Notes: generated from the letters alone by a model not told the origin. Counted from the stretch's first letter, positions 43,770-52,659 are shown. The stretch: DNA of 64,000 nucleotides from CALBPI01 sp963922335 (GCA_963922335.1 CAWUIB010000012.1:57231-121230); one strand, 5' to 3'. A program made the numbers and translations.

Positions 43770-46700
43770 CTACCGATTGCTGCGAATGCGCCCTGCTATC
43801 GCCTTTAGGGTCTCTTGATCAGCCTTAATGGCGACCCTGAGGTAAGGCCCGCTCGCGGTATACCGCGCATTGTCGAAATCCGCATCGCGGAAACCTGCGA
43901 AGTTGTATCCGAGCGTCAACCAAACGTTGTCCTGTGGGTTGAAACCAAGCGCTGCGCCGACACTGTAATCCTGGGTACCGCTATCCCAGTTATGCAGAAT
44001 GCCGGCCTGCAGGAGATAGTCCCAACGCGGTCGGAAACTGCGACGGTAGGTCGCACCGGTAAGATCCGTATAGCCGCTGAAGTTCACCCCATCGAAGTCC
44101 GTGCTGACATATTTTGCAGCATATTGAAGCGTCAACTCACCGGCCGGACCAATACGTCGCGTCGCGTTGAAGTTGTTCACATAGCGCAAGGATTCTCGCC
44201 GCCCCGACAGTCCGTCTTGCTCTTCATGAATGATATCGAGACGATCGAGGAATGACCATCGACTGTCCGCAACGCGATAAGCCCAGCCGACACGGAAGTC
44301 ACCACGTACCTGCTGACCGGCATCTACCCTGTCATCGTTGGTGTATTGCAGACCTGCCGATAGCGCATGGCCTGCCACAGGTTCGCGGAACCAGCCGAAC
44401 AGCACAGTATCGCGAGTGCCATTGTCCGCATTGCGGTGTTCCGCCCGTGCGTTCGCAGACCACAACTCCGACTGGTAGGCAGCGCCCAGGTATCCGGCAA
44501 CGTAGTCGTCGCGCAATGAGCCGCTCGCGAGTTCTCGATCGTTATCGAATACCAATGCCTCTGACTCAATCAAAGTATTGCTGTGGTCAACGCCGACATC
44601 CAGCGTCCAGCGCTCGTTCACTTGCCAACCCTGGACAAAACCGAAGTTGGCAAACAGTCTCGGCCCGAACTCGGTGATCTGGTTATCGAGTGATGTCGTA
44701 AACTGCGCGCGCTGCCAAGGCGCGGTCTGCAGGCCCATGCGCGTGGTTTGTGCGTCAATCGACTCACCCTGCGCCCACTCGTGCTCAGTGAACAGCGTCG
44801 CGTTACGCAGATTAAAGTCCATGCCGACAACCTGTCTCGCCGGATAATCGACCACGCCATCGGCATCACCCAATGACTGTTCCGCCGACGCACGCAGGGT
44901 TACTCGATTACCGAAGGCTTTTCGAGCGAAGCCGATTCTGGCGAGCTCGGATTCCCTGCCTTGCCCATCGGCGGCCGTGTCGCTGACGCTCGACAATCCG
45001 ATGAACGCACTGTTGCGCTCATCCTCATAACGAAGGTCCGCCTGATAAGTTTCGCGTTCAAGGGCAGTCTCAAGGTTCTCCTGCCAGGCGGCCTGAGCCT
45101 GCAGGAACCAACGCTCGGCAAACTGAAGCCGTAAATCTGCGCCCGTTTGTTCGACGCCTACCTGGCTCGCAGCCTGCAAGCCAAGACCAAAATTGGCATC
45201 GCTGTGCGAGTGATAGACGCGAGCGTCGACGTTGCCGCTGCGGTGTTCGATGTCGACGCGATAGGCATAGCCGGAAGTCTGAGCAGCGAGATCGTCGCGC
45301 TCGGTATCCGCATATTCGGCCGTCACGAGCGTTTCCGGCGTCACCTGCCAGCGAAGGTCAGCGCCGACTAGCGTATTCGCATCTTGTGCGTTTTCTTCCT
45401 GAACACCTGTGAGTCCGAATTCGATTCGGTCATCGCTCGTCTTGAGGGCTACGCGACCACCGGCAACAAGGTCCTGTTCACCACCGCTGCGTGACTCGTA
45501 TTCCGCAACGATGACCAACGGATTCAGATTGTTGTCGCGACCAGGCACGGGACGCTTGAAGAACAGCGTGCCATCGATGTAGTCGATATCGTAGTCAACA
45601 AATCGCGTCAGCGTCTGCGTGCTGACAACCTCGTTGGCACGGAACCGGTCACGAGTCTCAATTCGCACGCGATCACTGTTCGGGACTATATCTTGACCGG
45701 AAAGTCGATACAGGCCAGAGGTGCCATCACCCGGGATGTCATCGCGCGTCAATCGCTGGTCGGTTTCAGTCGCGAACGCGTTGAACGTGACGTTACTGCC
45801 GAAGTACTGCGTCTGCAGACCGTTAAAGCGACGTTCATACCGCGCGAGTTCATTGGTCGAGAGCCCGGTGTTGAAGTCACCAAACAATGCCGAGAATTGA
45901 CGTCGCTCCAATTTGACGTAGAGCTTGCGTTGACTGGCCGCCTCGAAACGAGACTCCGCGCCATCGGCATAGAGCGTGTAGTAGGCATCCGGATCAATTG
46001 GCGCTTCAAACTGATTGAGATCCTCAGCGCCGCCACGACTGTCGTAGGCAATCGTGAGGAGTGCCTCACCACGAATCCGGCCTTTCGCAAAGAAGGCAAT
46101 ACGACCCTCTTCGTAGAAGTCCTCTTCGAAGCCGCTGCGCGTTGCCAGCTCGGTGTTATCATCCAGAGTGTTGTAGCCGACGCTGCCCTCTGCAAACCCG
46201 ACGAGAATCCAGTCGCGCGGCTCGGGCACGAGATAGGTTCTCAAGATCTGTTCGCGCTGGTTCGGGAACTGCAATCGAAGGGTGACCTCACCGGCCTGCG
46301 TCGTTGGCTCGAGTTCGATGTAGGCGATACCCGAAGGTCCCACACGATAACACGGGGAACGTTGATTGAGCTCCACCAGCGCGTTCTCACGCTCCTGCGC
46401 CACCTCATACCAAGAGCGATACGGCGCCTCGATCGAGAAATCGCCGACTGAAGCTTCCCTTGCCGGCTCGCCAGCGCCGTCGAACAACTGAACGGCGATC
46501 ACAGGGCGTTTGCGCCCGTCTGCCACCAAGCGTGACTGGTCAGGCAACAATGCACCGCGAAGCGGATGTCCCGCGAAGTGCACAACCTGCGTATGCGTCC
46601 CTTCGAGCGAACCATCCGAACGAATGATGCGCGCTTCGATACGGTTCTCGCCATCGACCAGATCGACACCACGCCACTGACTGAGCATTCGGGTCTTGTT

Positions 46701-49580
46701 GTCGTTGGCGGTCGAGCCCTCAAAATTGAGTGAACTCACACGCTGATCGTTCACGAACAATTCGACTTTGCTGTCGACATCATGCGCAACCGCCACTGTA
46801 ATGCTCGGAATTGCTGGTTGGTGGGCAGCGATCGGCCACGCAATACCATCTTCTTCCGGAACTACCGCAAGCGCTTCGGTAACCGCTGACTGGTTTCGCT
46901 CCTGACGGTCATTGATCTCACGAATTTTGACGTCGACTGGATCTTCCGAAACATCCGGACCGGGTTCTGCACCGACCGTATCAATCTTCAGCAGTTCACT
47001 TTCAGACTGCGTGACCATGACGACGCTTTGCTTGCCGGGGCGAATACCTGACATGACGAGTTCAACCCGTCGATTACGACGCTTGCCGGCTGCGGTTGCA
47101 TTATCGGCAACCGGCTGGTCTGCACCAACACCACGCACGCTAAGGTTGCTCGCCGGAATGTTGAGTGCCGACGCAAGATACTGGGCCGCCGCACTTGCGC
47201 GCGCCTGCGACAAGGCATAATTGTCGGCGAAGCGATCACGATTACGTGCGGCGATACGATCAGAGTCGGTATGACCCGTCGCCACAAGATCGATGTCATA
47301 CACACCCCGCCACTCCGCCACGAGTGCATCGAGCGTTGCGCGATCATCTGCCGACAAGTCCGCAGAAAGCACATCAAAGTTCAGTGACAACACATAGTCG
47401 GCGTTCTCGGTGGTTGCGGCCTCACGCATCATCCGCGCCTCACCGACCGGCGTGCGCTGATTGCGCGCCGCTGGCGTGTTGAAGTTGGCAACAGCCTTCG
47501 AAACCAACTCACCAGCAAAGGCCGGATCGATATCTGCGGTAAAGGTCAATCGATCCTGCCAGGCTTGCAGGCGCTCACCCATCACAAACACAACCGCACT
47601 ACCGGTTTGCCGCAGGCTGGGGATCTTGCGACCGTTGAGGCGTGCTGAGCGCGGATCGAGCGTGGCCGCTTTGGGCAACAGCACCGTGACGCTCAGATCA
47701 TCAACAACAACATCGCCGCGACCGTCGAGGGTCAGCGTGTAGTCAATGCTGTCCGGCGCGACACCCGACGCATTCGACAGTTGTAGCGAGACCTCACCGG
47801 TACCGGGCGCCTTGCGCTTCAGATAGAAATCCGCTCGCTGAACCTGGCCACCGATTAGATCGACCCACTGTGAATCGGCGCGCCCGCCGAATCTCGGCGC
47901 CGCGCATTCGGCCAATTCCATCCAGTCGGGAATCGTTAGCGGGTCCATCTGCACGACACTGCGCCCCGCGATGAGCCCCTCAAGGTGGTAGCGTCCTGAT
48001 TCGTCGGTAACCGCGTAGCGACCATCCTCGAGATAGACCCGCACACCAGCAACGCCGGCATCCGGCCCGAACGTCTCTGCGTTGCAATCACCGTCCACCA
48101 CACGACCGATCAGGGTCGCACGTTCACGGAACAGATCTTCGCGCAGCGCGATCCCAACACGGGCCTCATTGGAAACAACATCGCCGTCAGCGAGCGCCGT
48201 TGCGGTGTTCACGGCACGGCGACCGCGCGCGCCACCGGTCACTTCCATGACATACGTTAGCGTTGCGCTGGCAGCAGGCGCGAGGTCCGGCAAACGGAAT
48301 TCGAAAGCGCCACCGGCACCGCCACCCGACGGATCGTCTACAGGATTGCCGTCGAGACGTGACGACCCGGAAACATAACGGAAGCCCGCCGGTGGCACGT
48401 CGGTCACGACAACGCCTGTAGCAGGCAGTCGCTCTGAGCTGTTCTGAATTTGAAGTCTGTACTGAACAAAGTCACCGACCGCCGCAGAACTGGTCGTCGT
48501 GGTCTTGGCGAGGAATAAACCGCCGTCGAAAGGATCGAGCGGAATGTCCGACAGCAACGTTGCTCCATCGACGAGCTGCTCGAACGGCAACAGGAACGAT
48601 GCGTCAGAAATATTGAACGGCCCGCCGGGCAGCGTTGCCAGCTCAGCGGGAGTACGGTTCGACGGCGCCAGAAAACTGGCGGGCGGATTGACCTGCAGCC
48701 GATAACGACCCGCAGCGACAACCGGGAACCGGAATCCGCCGGTCGGCACACTGTATACAAGGCCGCTGGCATCGGTCGTTTGGGCTCCTGCGACAACCGT
48801 CGATGGGTATTCGGAAACGCCGTCGTTACCCAACACGTTCGCGGGCTGACCCGTAGCGTCGTTGATCAACGTAATCGTCGCACCGTCCAAAGGCTGACCA
48901 GTGATCGAATCGAACACAATTGATAGCGGCGCTACCAGCGCTGAAGAGTTTGCTTCGTCTGCGGTGTCAGCAGGATCTGTGTAGGCCGTCTCGATGCTCG
49001 AATCGCTCGGCCCTTCGAGAACGCAGTTGCCGCTTGTCGACGCAGTCTCGGAAAGGGGTACGTAGCCTGTGAAGACACCGGTGTTATTTCCGGTTTCGAA
49101 TAATCGAAGCGTTTCGGTGTCACCGCTGGTTGGGTTGGTCACGGTGACCGACACCCACTCACGCGACAGCGGATCGAGATTCTGATCGCCATCATCCAAC
49201 TCAATGAAGGCGGTTTCGGATGCGTTATAGAGTGTCGCATCCAACACTGATTGAACTTGTGTCAGATCAAGCGGTTGACCATCCAGCCCGTTCGGCGCTG
49301 GCAACGCGACGAAAGTGCCGCCCTGCGAACACTCCGTAGCGCTAACGGTGGTATCGAAGCCACTGCCACCGGGCGCTAACCGTAGGAAGCGCGTAGCAGC
49401 CGGCGTGCGTCCAAACACACTGGTGACGCGAACCACATTACTGGCGACGGTCGTGACCTGCCCAGGCACCGCCTCGTAAGACAGCGTTGCCTGATTATCA
49501 ATATTGGTACCAGGCGGCGTCGCTGCCGAAGCTGCGGTCACCATCAAAATGGAAACCAACAACCCGGCGAGCAAACGCAT
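43770..49580 (-). CDS. Giant exported DUF11/OmpA-domain protein with beta-rich barrel-like C-terminus
   Basis: About 1,936 residues; not a protein I can name. From the ATG at 49580 it has a signal peptide (MRLLAGLLVSILMVTAASAA). Residues about 24-55 (GTNIDNQATLSYEAVPG) repeat the N-terminal pattern of the two small neighbours. A DUF11-like beta sandwich (about 350-475, FVQYRLQIQNSSERLPATGVVVTDVPPAGF) and a carboxypeptidase-regulatory-like domain (about 487-560, GVAGVRVYLEDGRYAVTDESGRYHLEGL) follow. An OmpA C-terminal peptidoglycan-binding domain spans about 728-845 (ATGHTDSDRIAARNRDRF, LSQARASAAAQYL, KRRNRRVELVMSG). The remaining 1,000 residues are alternating beta strands rich in Tyr, Arg and acidic residues, consistent with an outer-membrane barrel, though the last residue is not aromatic. 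Upstream in-frame ATG 49649 would add 23 residues but covers a hairpin. Last gene of a four-gene leftward set. Role inferred only: envelope-anchored platform for the DUF11 proteins. Confidence 0.85.
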   Translation of the reverse strand: MRLLAGLLVSILMVTAASAATPPGTNIDNQATLSYEAVPGQVTTVASNVVRVTSVFGRTPAATRFLRLAPGGSGFDTTVSATECSQGGTFVALPAPNGLDGQPLDLTQVQSVLDATLYNASETAFIELDDGDQNLDPLSREWVSVTVTNPTSGDTETLRLFETGNNTGVFTGYVPLSETASTSGNCVLEGPSDSSIETAYTDPADTADEANSSALVAPLSIVFDSITGQPLDGATITLINDATGQPANVLGNDGVSEYPSTVVAGAQTTDASGLVYSVPTGGFRFPVVAAGRYRLQVNPPASFLAPSNRTPAELATLPGGPFNISDASFLLPFEQLVDGATLLSDIPLDPFDGGLFLAKTTTTSSAAVGDFVQYRLQIQNSSERLPATGVVVTDVPPAGFRYVSGSSRLDGNPVDDPSGGGAGGAFEFRLPDLAPAASATLTYVMEVTGGARGRRAVNTATALADGDVVSNEARVGIALREDLFRERATLIGRVVDGDCNAETFGPDAGVAGVRVYLEDGRYAVTDESGRYHLEGLIAGRSVVQMDPLTIPDWMELAECAAPRFGGRADSQWVDLIGGQVQRADFYLKRKAPGTGEVSLQLSNASGVAPDSIDYTLTLDGRGDVVVDDLSVTVLLPKAATLDPRSARLNGRKIPSLRQTGSAVVFVMGERLQAWQDRLTFTADIDPAFAGELVSKAVANFNTPAARNQRTPVGEARMMREAATTENADYVLSLNFDVLSADLSADDRATLDALVAEWRGVYDIDLVATGHTDSDRIAARNRDRFADNYALSQARASAAAQYLASALNIPASNLSVRGVGADQPVADNATAAGKRRNRRVELVMSGIRPGKQSVVMVTQSESELLKIDTVGAEPGPDVSEDPVDVKIREINDRQERNQSAVTEALAVVPEEDGIAWPIAAHQPAIPSITVAVAHDVDSKVELFVNDQRVSSLNFEGSTANDNKTRMLSQWRGVDLVDGENRIEARIIRSDGSLEGTHTQVVHFAGHPLRGALLPDQSRLVADGRKRPVIAVQLFDGAGEPAREASVGDFSIEAPYRSWYEVAQERENALVELNQRSPCYRVGPSGIAYIELEPTTQAGEVTLRLQFPNQREQILRTYLVPEPRDWILVGFAEGSVGYNTLDDNTELATRSGFEEDFYEEGRIAFFAKGRIRGEALLTIAYDSRGGAEDLNQFEAPIDPDAYYTLYADGAESRFEAASQRKLYVKLERRQFSALFGDFNTGLSTNELARYERRFNGLQTQYFGSNVTFNAFATETDQRLTRDDIPGDGTSGLYRLSGQDIVPNSDRVRIETRDRFRANEVVSTQTLTRFVDYDIDYIDGTLFFKRPVPGRDNNLNPLVIVAEYESRSGGEQDLVAGGRVALKTSDDRIEFGLTGVQEENAQDANTLVGADLRWQVTPETLVTAEYADTERDDLAAQTSGYAYRVDIEHRSGNVDARVYHSHSDANFGLGLQAASQVGVEQTGADLRLQFAERWFLQAQAAWQENLETALERETYQADLRYEDERNSAFIGLSSVSDTAADGQGRESELARIGFARKAFGNRVTLRASAEQSLGDADGVVDYPARQVVGMDFNLRNATLFTEHEWAQGESIDAQTTRMGLQTAPWQRAQFTTSLDNQITEFGPRLFANFGFVQGWQVNERWTLDVGVDHSNTLIESEALVFDNDRELASGSLRDDYVAGYLGAAYQSELWSANARAEHRNADNGTRDTVLFGWFREPVAGHALSAGLQYTNDDRVDAGQQVRGDFRVGWAYRVADSRWSFLDRLDIIHEEQDGLSGRRESLRYVNNFNATRRIGPAGELTLQYAAKYVSTDFDGVNFSGYTDLTGATYRRSFRPRWDYLLQAGILHNWDSGTQDYSVGAALGFNPQDNVWLTLGYNFAGFRDADFDNARYTASGPYLRVAIKADQETLKAIAGRIRSNR

Positions 49581-49595
49581 GCCACAACTGAGAAG

Positions 49596-49625
49596 GCCCG
49601 GGGCGCGACAACGCGCGCCCCAGGC
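49596..49625 (-). other. GC-rich hairpin between the DUF11 gene and the giant gene
   Basis: On the minus strand GCCTGGGGCGCG and CGCGCCCCGGGC can pair over 12 positions (one U-G wobble) around a six-base loop. No U tract follows, so it is not an intrinsic terminator. It lies in the gap between the 49678 stop and the 49580 start and could block exonuclease decay from the 3' side or lower expression of the giant gene relative to its neighbours. Confidence 0.6.
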
Positions 49626-49677
49626 ATCCCTGGTTATAGCAACCTGCATCACTTAGCTCTTTCCGGAGAGAAAGTGA

Positions 49678-50802
49678 TTAGAGGATGGTGACCTGGAAGC
49701 GAACCACCAGCGTGTCATCCACGCCCGCGTTCGTGCCCAGTGTCGCTGCGATATCTGCTTCCAGAGTGGAACCAGACAGTCCGCAGTTGTCACCGTCCGC
49801 GTCTCCGGCATCAGCCGTGCAAGACAGTGTTGCGCCACCCACTTCGTATTCGATATCGGCAGTGCCACCAGCGTACTGCGCCAGCAGTAGATCCAGTGCC
49901 GCTGTATCCAACACATCCGAGATACCGACGTTGGTCGCATCTGCACCACCGGTATTGACTACCGTGATCGTGTACTCGATCACTGCGCCTGGAATGTGCA
50001 ACGGATCCGTCGTGCCGTTGAACGGATCGCTGAGAATCGCTTCCGCTTTGGTCACGGTCAGCGCCGCAGATGACACGAAATAACCATCTTCAGCCGTTTC
50101 GAAACCATCGTTGCCGGCATCGCCGAACACAACATCGACGCCGGTGGTGTCGCCACCAGTCGTTGCGGTCACGATCGTCGCACCGCTGCTACCAGCGACA
50201 GCCGTCGTTGCGGTAATGCTGACGTTCGCATAGTCGCCGTTACTAGCACCAATAGGCACATCGGCAACGACGAAAACAAGGACGTCAGCATCCGGCGCGA
50301 GACTATCTACGAACGGCTGATCGCCGCCGCTGAAGTCACCACTGCCGTCGGTGTCGGCGAACGCCCGCAGGTTGCTCGCTTCGATCGTGTCCGCATCACC
50401 ACCAAACACAGTCGTACCTGCCGCGAGGTTCGCTGGCGTCAGAGCGAAGTCCTGTGTCTCGTTACCGGTGTTGGTCAATCGGAAAATGGCAACAGCGTCG
50501 GTCTGGCCGGGGCTGACCGGTGTTTGTGCACCGGACTCTTCGGTCAGTGTCAGGTCAACACGGTTATCCACAACAAATGACGTTGCGATACCGTTCCCGA
50601 CACCTGGCGTTGAGTTACCTGTGGGTGAAGACTCAATCGGTGTCTGGGCGATGCCCCCCACCTCAAAGTCAACCGTGGCTACGTTGTCGATCGACGTACC
50701 CGCCAGCGTCCCGTCGGCAAATGCCTGCGGTGCCAGCGCGAACGCCGCAACAGCCACACCCGCAACGCGTAAGGTTGCGGTGATTCTGTCAGCGATTTTC
50801 AT
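49678..50802 (-). CDS. Exported DUF11-repeat protein with calcium-type loop (third gene of the set)
   Basis: 374 residues, function unknown. AGGAG seven bases before the ATG at 50802 fixes the start; a longer frame exists upstream but has no ribosome site and no leader. Signal peptide ends at QAFA (about residue 29). The mature N-terminus (GTSIDNVATVDFEVGGIAQTPIES) matches the first gene of the set and the giant protein. A central domain contains DTDGSGD (150-156), an Asp/Gly calcium-binding-type loop, followed by FVDSLAPDADVLVFVVADVP. The C-terminal half is a DUF11-like domain (ALTVTKAEAILSDPF ... PGAVIEYTITVVNTGGADATNVGISDVL). Two cysteines lie near the end (residues about 330-342). Clear paralogue of the protein encoded at 51461-52477. 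Confidence 0.9.
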   Translation of the reverse strand: MKIADRITATLRVAGVAVAAFALAPQAFADGTLAGTSIDNVATVDFEVGGIAQTPIESSPTGNSTPGVGNGIATSFVVDNRVDLTLTEESGAQTPVSPGQTDAVAIFRLTNTGNETQDFALTPANLAAGTTVFGGDADTIEASNLRAFADTDGSGDFSGGDQPFVDSLAPDADVLVFVVADVPIGASNGDYANVSITATTAVAGSSGATIVTATTGGDTTGVDVVFGDAGNDGFETAEDGYFVSSAALTVTKAEAILSDPFNGTTDPLHIPGAVIEYTITVVNTGGADATNVGISDVLDTAALDLLLAQYAGGTADIEYEVGGATLSCTADAGDADGDNCGLSGSTLEADIAATLGTNAGVDDTLVVRFQVTIL

Positions 50803-50911
50803 GTCGCTACTCCTGGTTACTACTTCCAAAAAAAATTCACTTGCGCAGTCATCGCTCTGTGTCATCGCTGCTGCTGCGCCGGCAGAGATGCGGTCCCTTT
50901 TGTTATGTGAG

Positions 50912-50954
50912 CCTGGAAGTCCTTTGCCAGGTCGTGGGCTGCGAATGGCAGCCC
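50912..50954 (-). other. Tandem hairpins in the 160-base gap before the third DUF11 gene
   Basis: The minus strand has GGGCTGC and GCAGCCC around a five-base loop (50936-50954), then CCTGG and CCAGG around ten bases (50912-50931). Neither is followed by a U tract; a run of seven T residues precedes the first, just after the stop of the 50963-51442 gene. They may mark an RNA processing or stability point inside the set, or separate it into two transcripts. Confidence 0.45.
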
Positions 50955-50962
50955 CAAAAAAA

Positions 50963-51442
50963 TCAGTTCAGTCGCGCCCGAAAACGTGCAAAGCCTTGTG
51001 CACCCGGATCCAGCTGATCGCGGAGCGTCCAGCGGATGTGAGTCAGGTCATCAAGGCTTGCGGGCACGGTGGCGCCATCACGCTCAACGGTGAGCTGATC
51101 CAGCGCGGCAAACTGCTCGCCACCATCCACGGAAAACTCGACGTCAGCGCCAGGCGCGAATGCAGAGTCGCGTACGTAGCGAAGGTCACTTCTGATCGGA
51201 TTTGTGATCACCACCTTCTCTGCCGGCTTGTCTGCGATGTTGGTGTAAGTGACGGTGTAGATCACCACATCGCCCGGGATCACTTTTTCCACAGGGACGA
51301 GCTGGGTCACTTCCTGACCCGCCTCATTGGTCACTGTGGTTTCCTTCTCGACGACGGTCTTCAATTCGATGTTGCCGGTTTGTGCTAGCGCTGTTGGGCC
51401 GACCAACAAGAGTGCGGCGAGCACGAGTATTTGTTTCATCAT
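50963..51442 (-). CDS. Small exported single-domain DUF11-like protein (second gene of the set)
   Basis: 159 residues, function unknown. AGGAG lies about 9 bases before the ATG pair. Signal peptide MMKQILVLAALLLVGPTALAQ, then a single DUF11-like beta sandwich: VEKVIPGDVVIYTVTYTNIADKPAEKVVITNPIRSDLRYVRDSA, with a later WTLRDQLDPGAQGFARFRARL. DUF11 (the conserved repeat of TIGR01451 type) occurs mostly in cell-surface and secreted proteins. There are no cysteines after the signal peptide and no membrane anchor. Follows the first gene by 18 bases, so the two are cotranscribed. Confidence 0.9.
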   Translation of the reverse strand: MMKQILVLAALLLVGPTALAQTGNIELKTVVEKETTVTNEAGQEVTQLVPVEKVIPGDVVIYTVTYTNIADKPAEKVVITNPIRSDLRYVRDSAFAPGADVEFSVDGGEQFAALDQLTVERDGATVPASLDDLTHIRWTLRDQLDPGAQGFARFRARLN

Positions 51443-51460
51443 TGCAATCGCTCCTGTGTA

Positions 51461-52477
51461 CTAGTCGATACGCACGCTAAAAGTGATGGTCTGCAAGCCA
51501 TCGGCTTGCGTCAGATCACCAAGCGATACGCTGACCGCCCCGTTTGGCGGGGTCGAAATAAAGCTGCCGGCATCCGCATCGTCCGCGTCGGAGAGCGCTG
51601 CGCCGTTCAGTGTTAGCGAGTCCGGGACATAGGTCGTACTCGCAGGGATAGAGTCATTAATCACAGCAGCGGCTGCCGTGCCGGTTCCGGTGACTGTGAC
51701 CGTTAGCGTGTAGGTGATCAGCGCGCCCGGTGTCGGCGCAGCACCACCGAATGCGTCGGTAACAACGGCGGCCTTGTTCACAGCAACGTCCACATCCGAA
51801 ACCAGATACTCGCCGGTCGCTTCGGCAGCGCCACCGCTGCTGCCCACCAAGGCATCAGCGCCACCGTCTCCCAAGCCCGGGAACACGGTTCCGGGAGCGC
51901 CTGTACCTGTGGCGGACTCCACACGCAGGGTGCTGCGGCCGAGTTGTCCGTTCACAAGACCCGCAGGGATATCGTTTACGACAAACACGAGCAACACGGC
52001 ATCGGGCGCGAGCACCGGATCGTTGGTGCCAGGCACATAGGGGGTGTCGGCCGCGGACAGGTCGCCGCTGCCATCACTGTCAAAAAAGACGCCTGGGGTT
52101 TGCGAGACCGGATCGAAATCATCGGCAGCATCGTTGTTGATGACCGAAAGAATGAACGTCTCCGAACCGTTGCCGGTGTTGGTGACTGTAAATACCAGCA
52201 CGGCGCCGGTTTCGCCCGGTGCGACGGTCTGTTGAGGCGACTGAAGCACGTTGGTCAGGTCGACGATCTCGTCAACGGTAATTGTCACCGCGTTGGACGC
52301 CTGCGAGACGGGGGTGCCACCGAGCTCGTAGTCGACCTGCGCCACGTTCACGATGTCTGTGCCCGCAGCGGTGCCCGCGGCGTAGCCGGTGGCTGCACCA
52401 AACGAGGTCAGGACGATGATCGCTCCCCGGGCAATTGCCTTAAGCGACAATTTTATGTTCGATCGCATCGGTTTCAT
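51461..52477 (-). CDS. Exported DUF11-repeat protein with calcium-type loop (first gene of the set)
   Basis: 338 residues, function unknown. Signal peptide with a basic start and cleavage near GYAA (about residue 34). The mature N-terminus GTDIVNVAQVDYELGGTPVSQASNAVTI is the segment shared with the third gene and the giant protein. Residues 133-139 read DSDGSGD, then VLAPDAVLLVFVVNDIPAG, the same arrangement as in its paralogue. The C-terminal third is a DUF11-like domain (VDVAVNKAAVVTDAFGG, PGALITYTLTVTVTGTGTAAAAVINDSIPASTTYVPDSLTLNG). Start at 52477 or at the ATG three codons later (52468). No cysteines; low in basic residues after the leader, as usual for exported adhesin-like domains. Confidence 0.9.
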   Translation of the reverse strand: MKPMRSNIKLSLKAIARGAIIVLTSFGAATGYAAGTAAGTDIVNVAQVDYELGGTPVSQASNAVTITVDEIVDLTNVLQSPQQTVAPGETGAVLVFTVTNTGNGSETFILSVINNDAADDFDPVSQTPGVFFDSDGSGDLSAADTPYVPGTNDPVLAPDAVLLVFVVNDIPAGLVNGQLGRSTLRVESATGTGAPGTVFPGLGDGGADALVGSSGGAAEATGEYLVSDVDVAVNKAAVVTDAFGGAAPTPGALITYTLTVTVTGTGTAAAAVINDSIPASTTYVPDSLTLNGAALSDADDADAGSFISTPPNGAVSVSLGDLTQADGLQTITFSVRID

Positions 52478-52568
52478 TCCGTGCTTCGCTTTTCACCATA
52501 AGATGGTCTCAAAACTCCACACAATTACCTATACATGAGGCACTTACGGTGCCGAATCTGTGAGGATA

Positions 52569-52587
52569 ATCACAATTAGATTGTGAT
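52569..52587. promoter_or_regulatory. 19-base perfect inverted repeat upstream of the DUF11 set
   Basis: ATCACAATTAGATTGTGAT has perfect eight-base arms around a three-base centre. It lies 92-110 bases before the first DUF11 gene and about 160 before the phasin, in an AT-rich intergenic region. The form is that of a dimeric transcription factor site; the arms are the reverse arrangement of a CRP site, so I do not call it CRP. Confidence 0.5.
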
Positions 52588-52659
52588 GGGGTCGACAATT
52601 TGCATATTCCTGCCTCAAGTTTTCGCAGCAGTGGTCGGGTCGGAAAAAACCCATTTTTT

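Noticed and set aside
50351..51388. 345-codon plus-strand frame opposite two DUF11 genes
   Set aside because: No signal peptide or domain; the minus-strand genes have ribosome sites, leaders and paralogues.
43770..52477. DUF11 locus as a recently acquired mobile island
   Set aside because: No integrase, transposase, tRNA or direct repeat borders it, and base composition by eye is like the flanks; transfer cannot be shown from this window.
52569..52587. CRP binding site
   Set aside because: The dyad has TCACA before TGTGA, the reverse of the CRP order TGTGA-N6-TCACA, so it is left as an unassigned operator.
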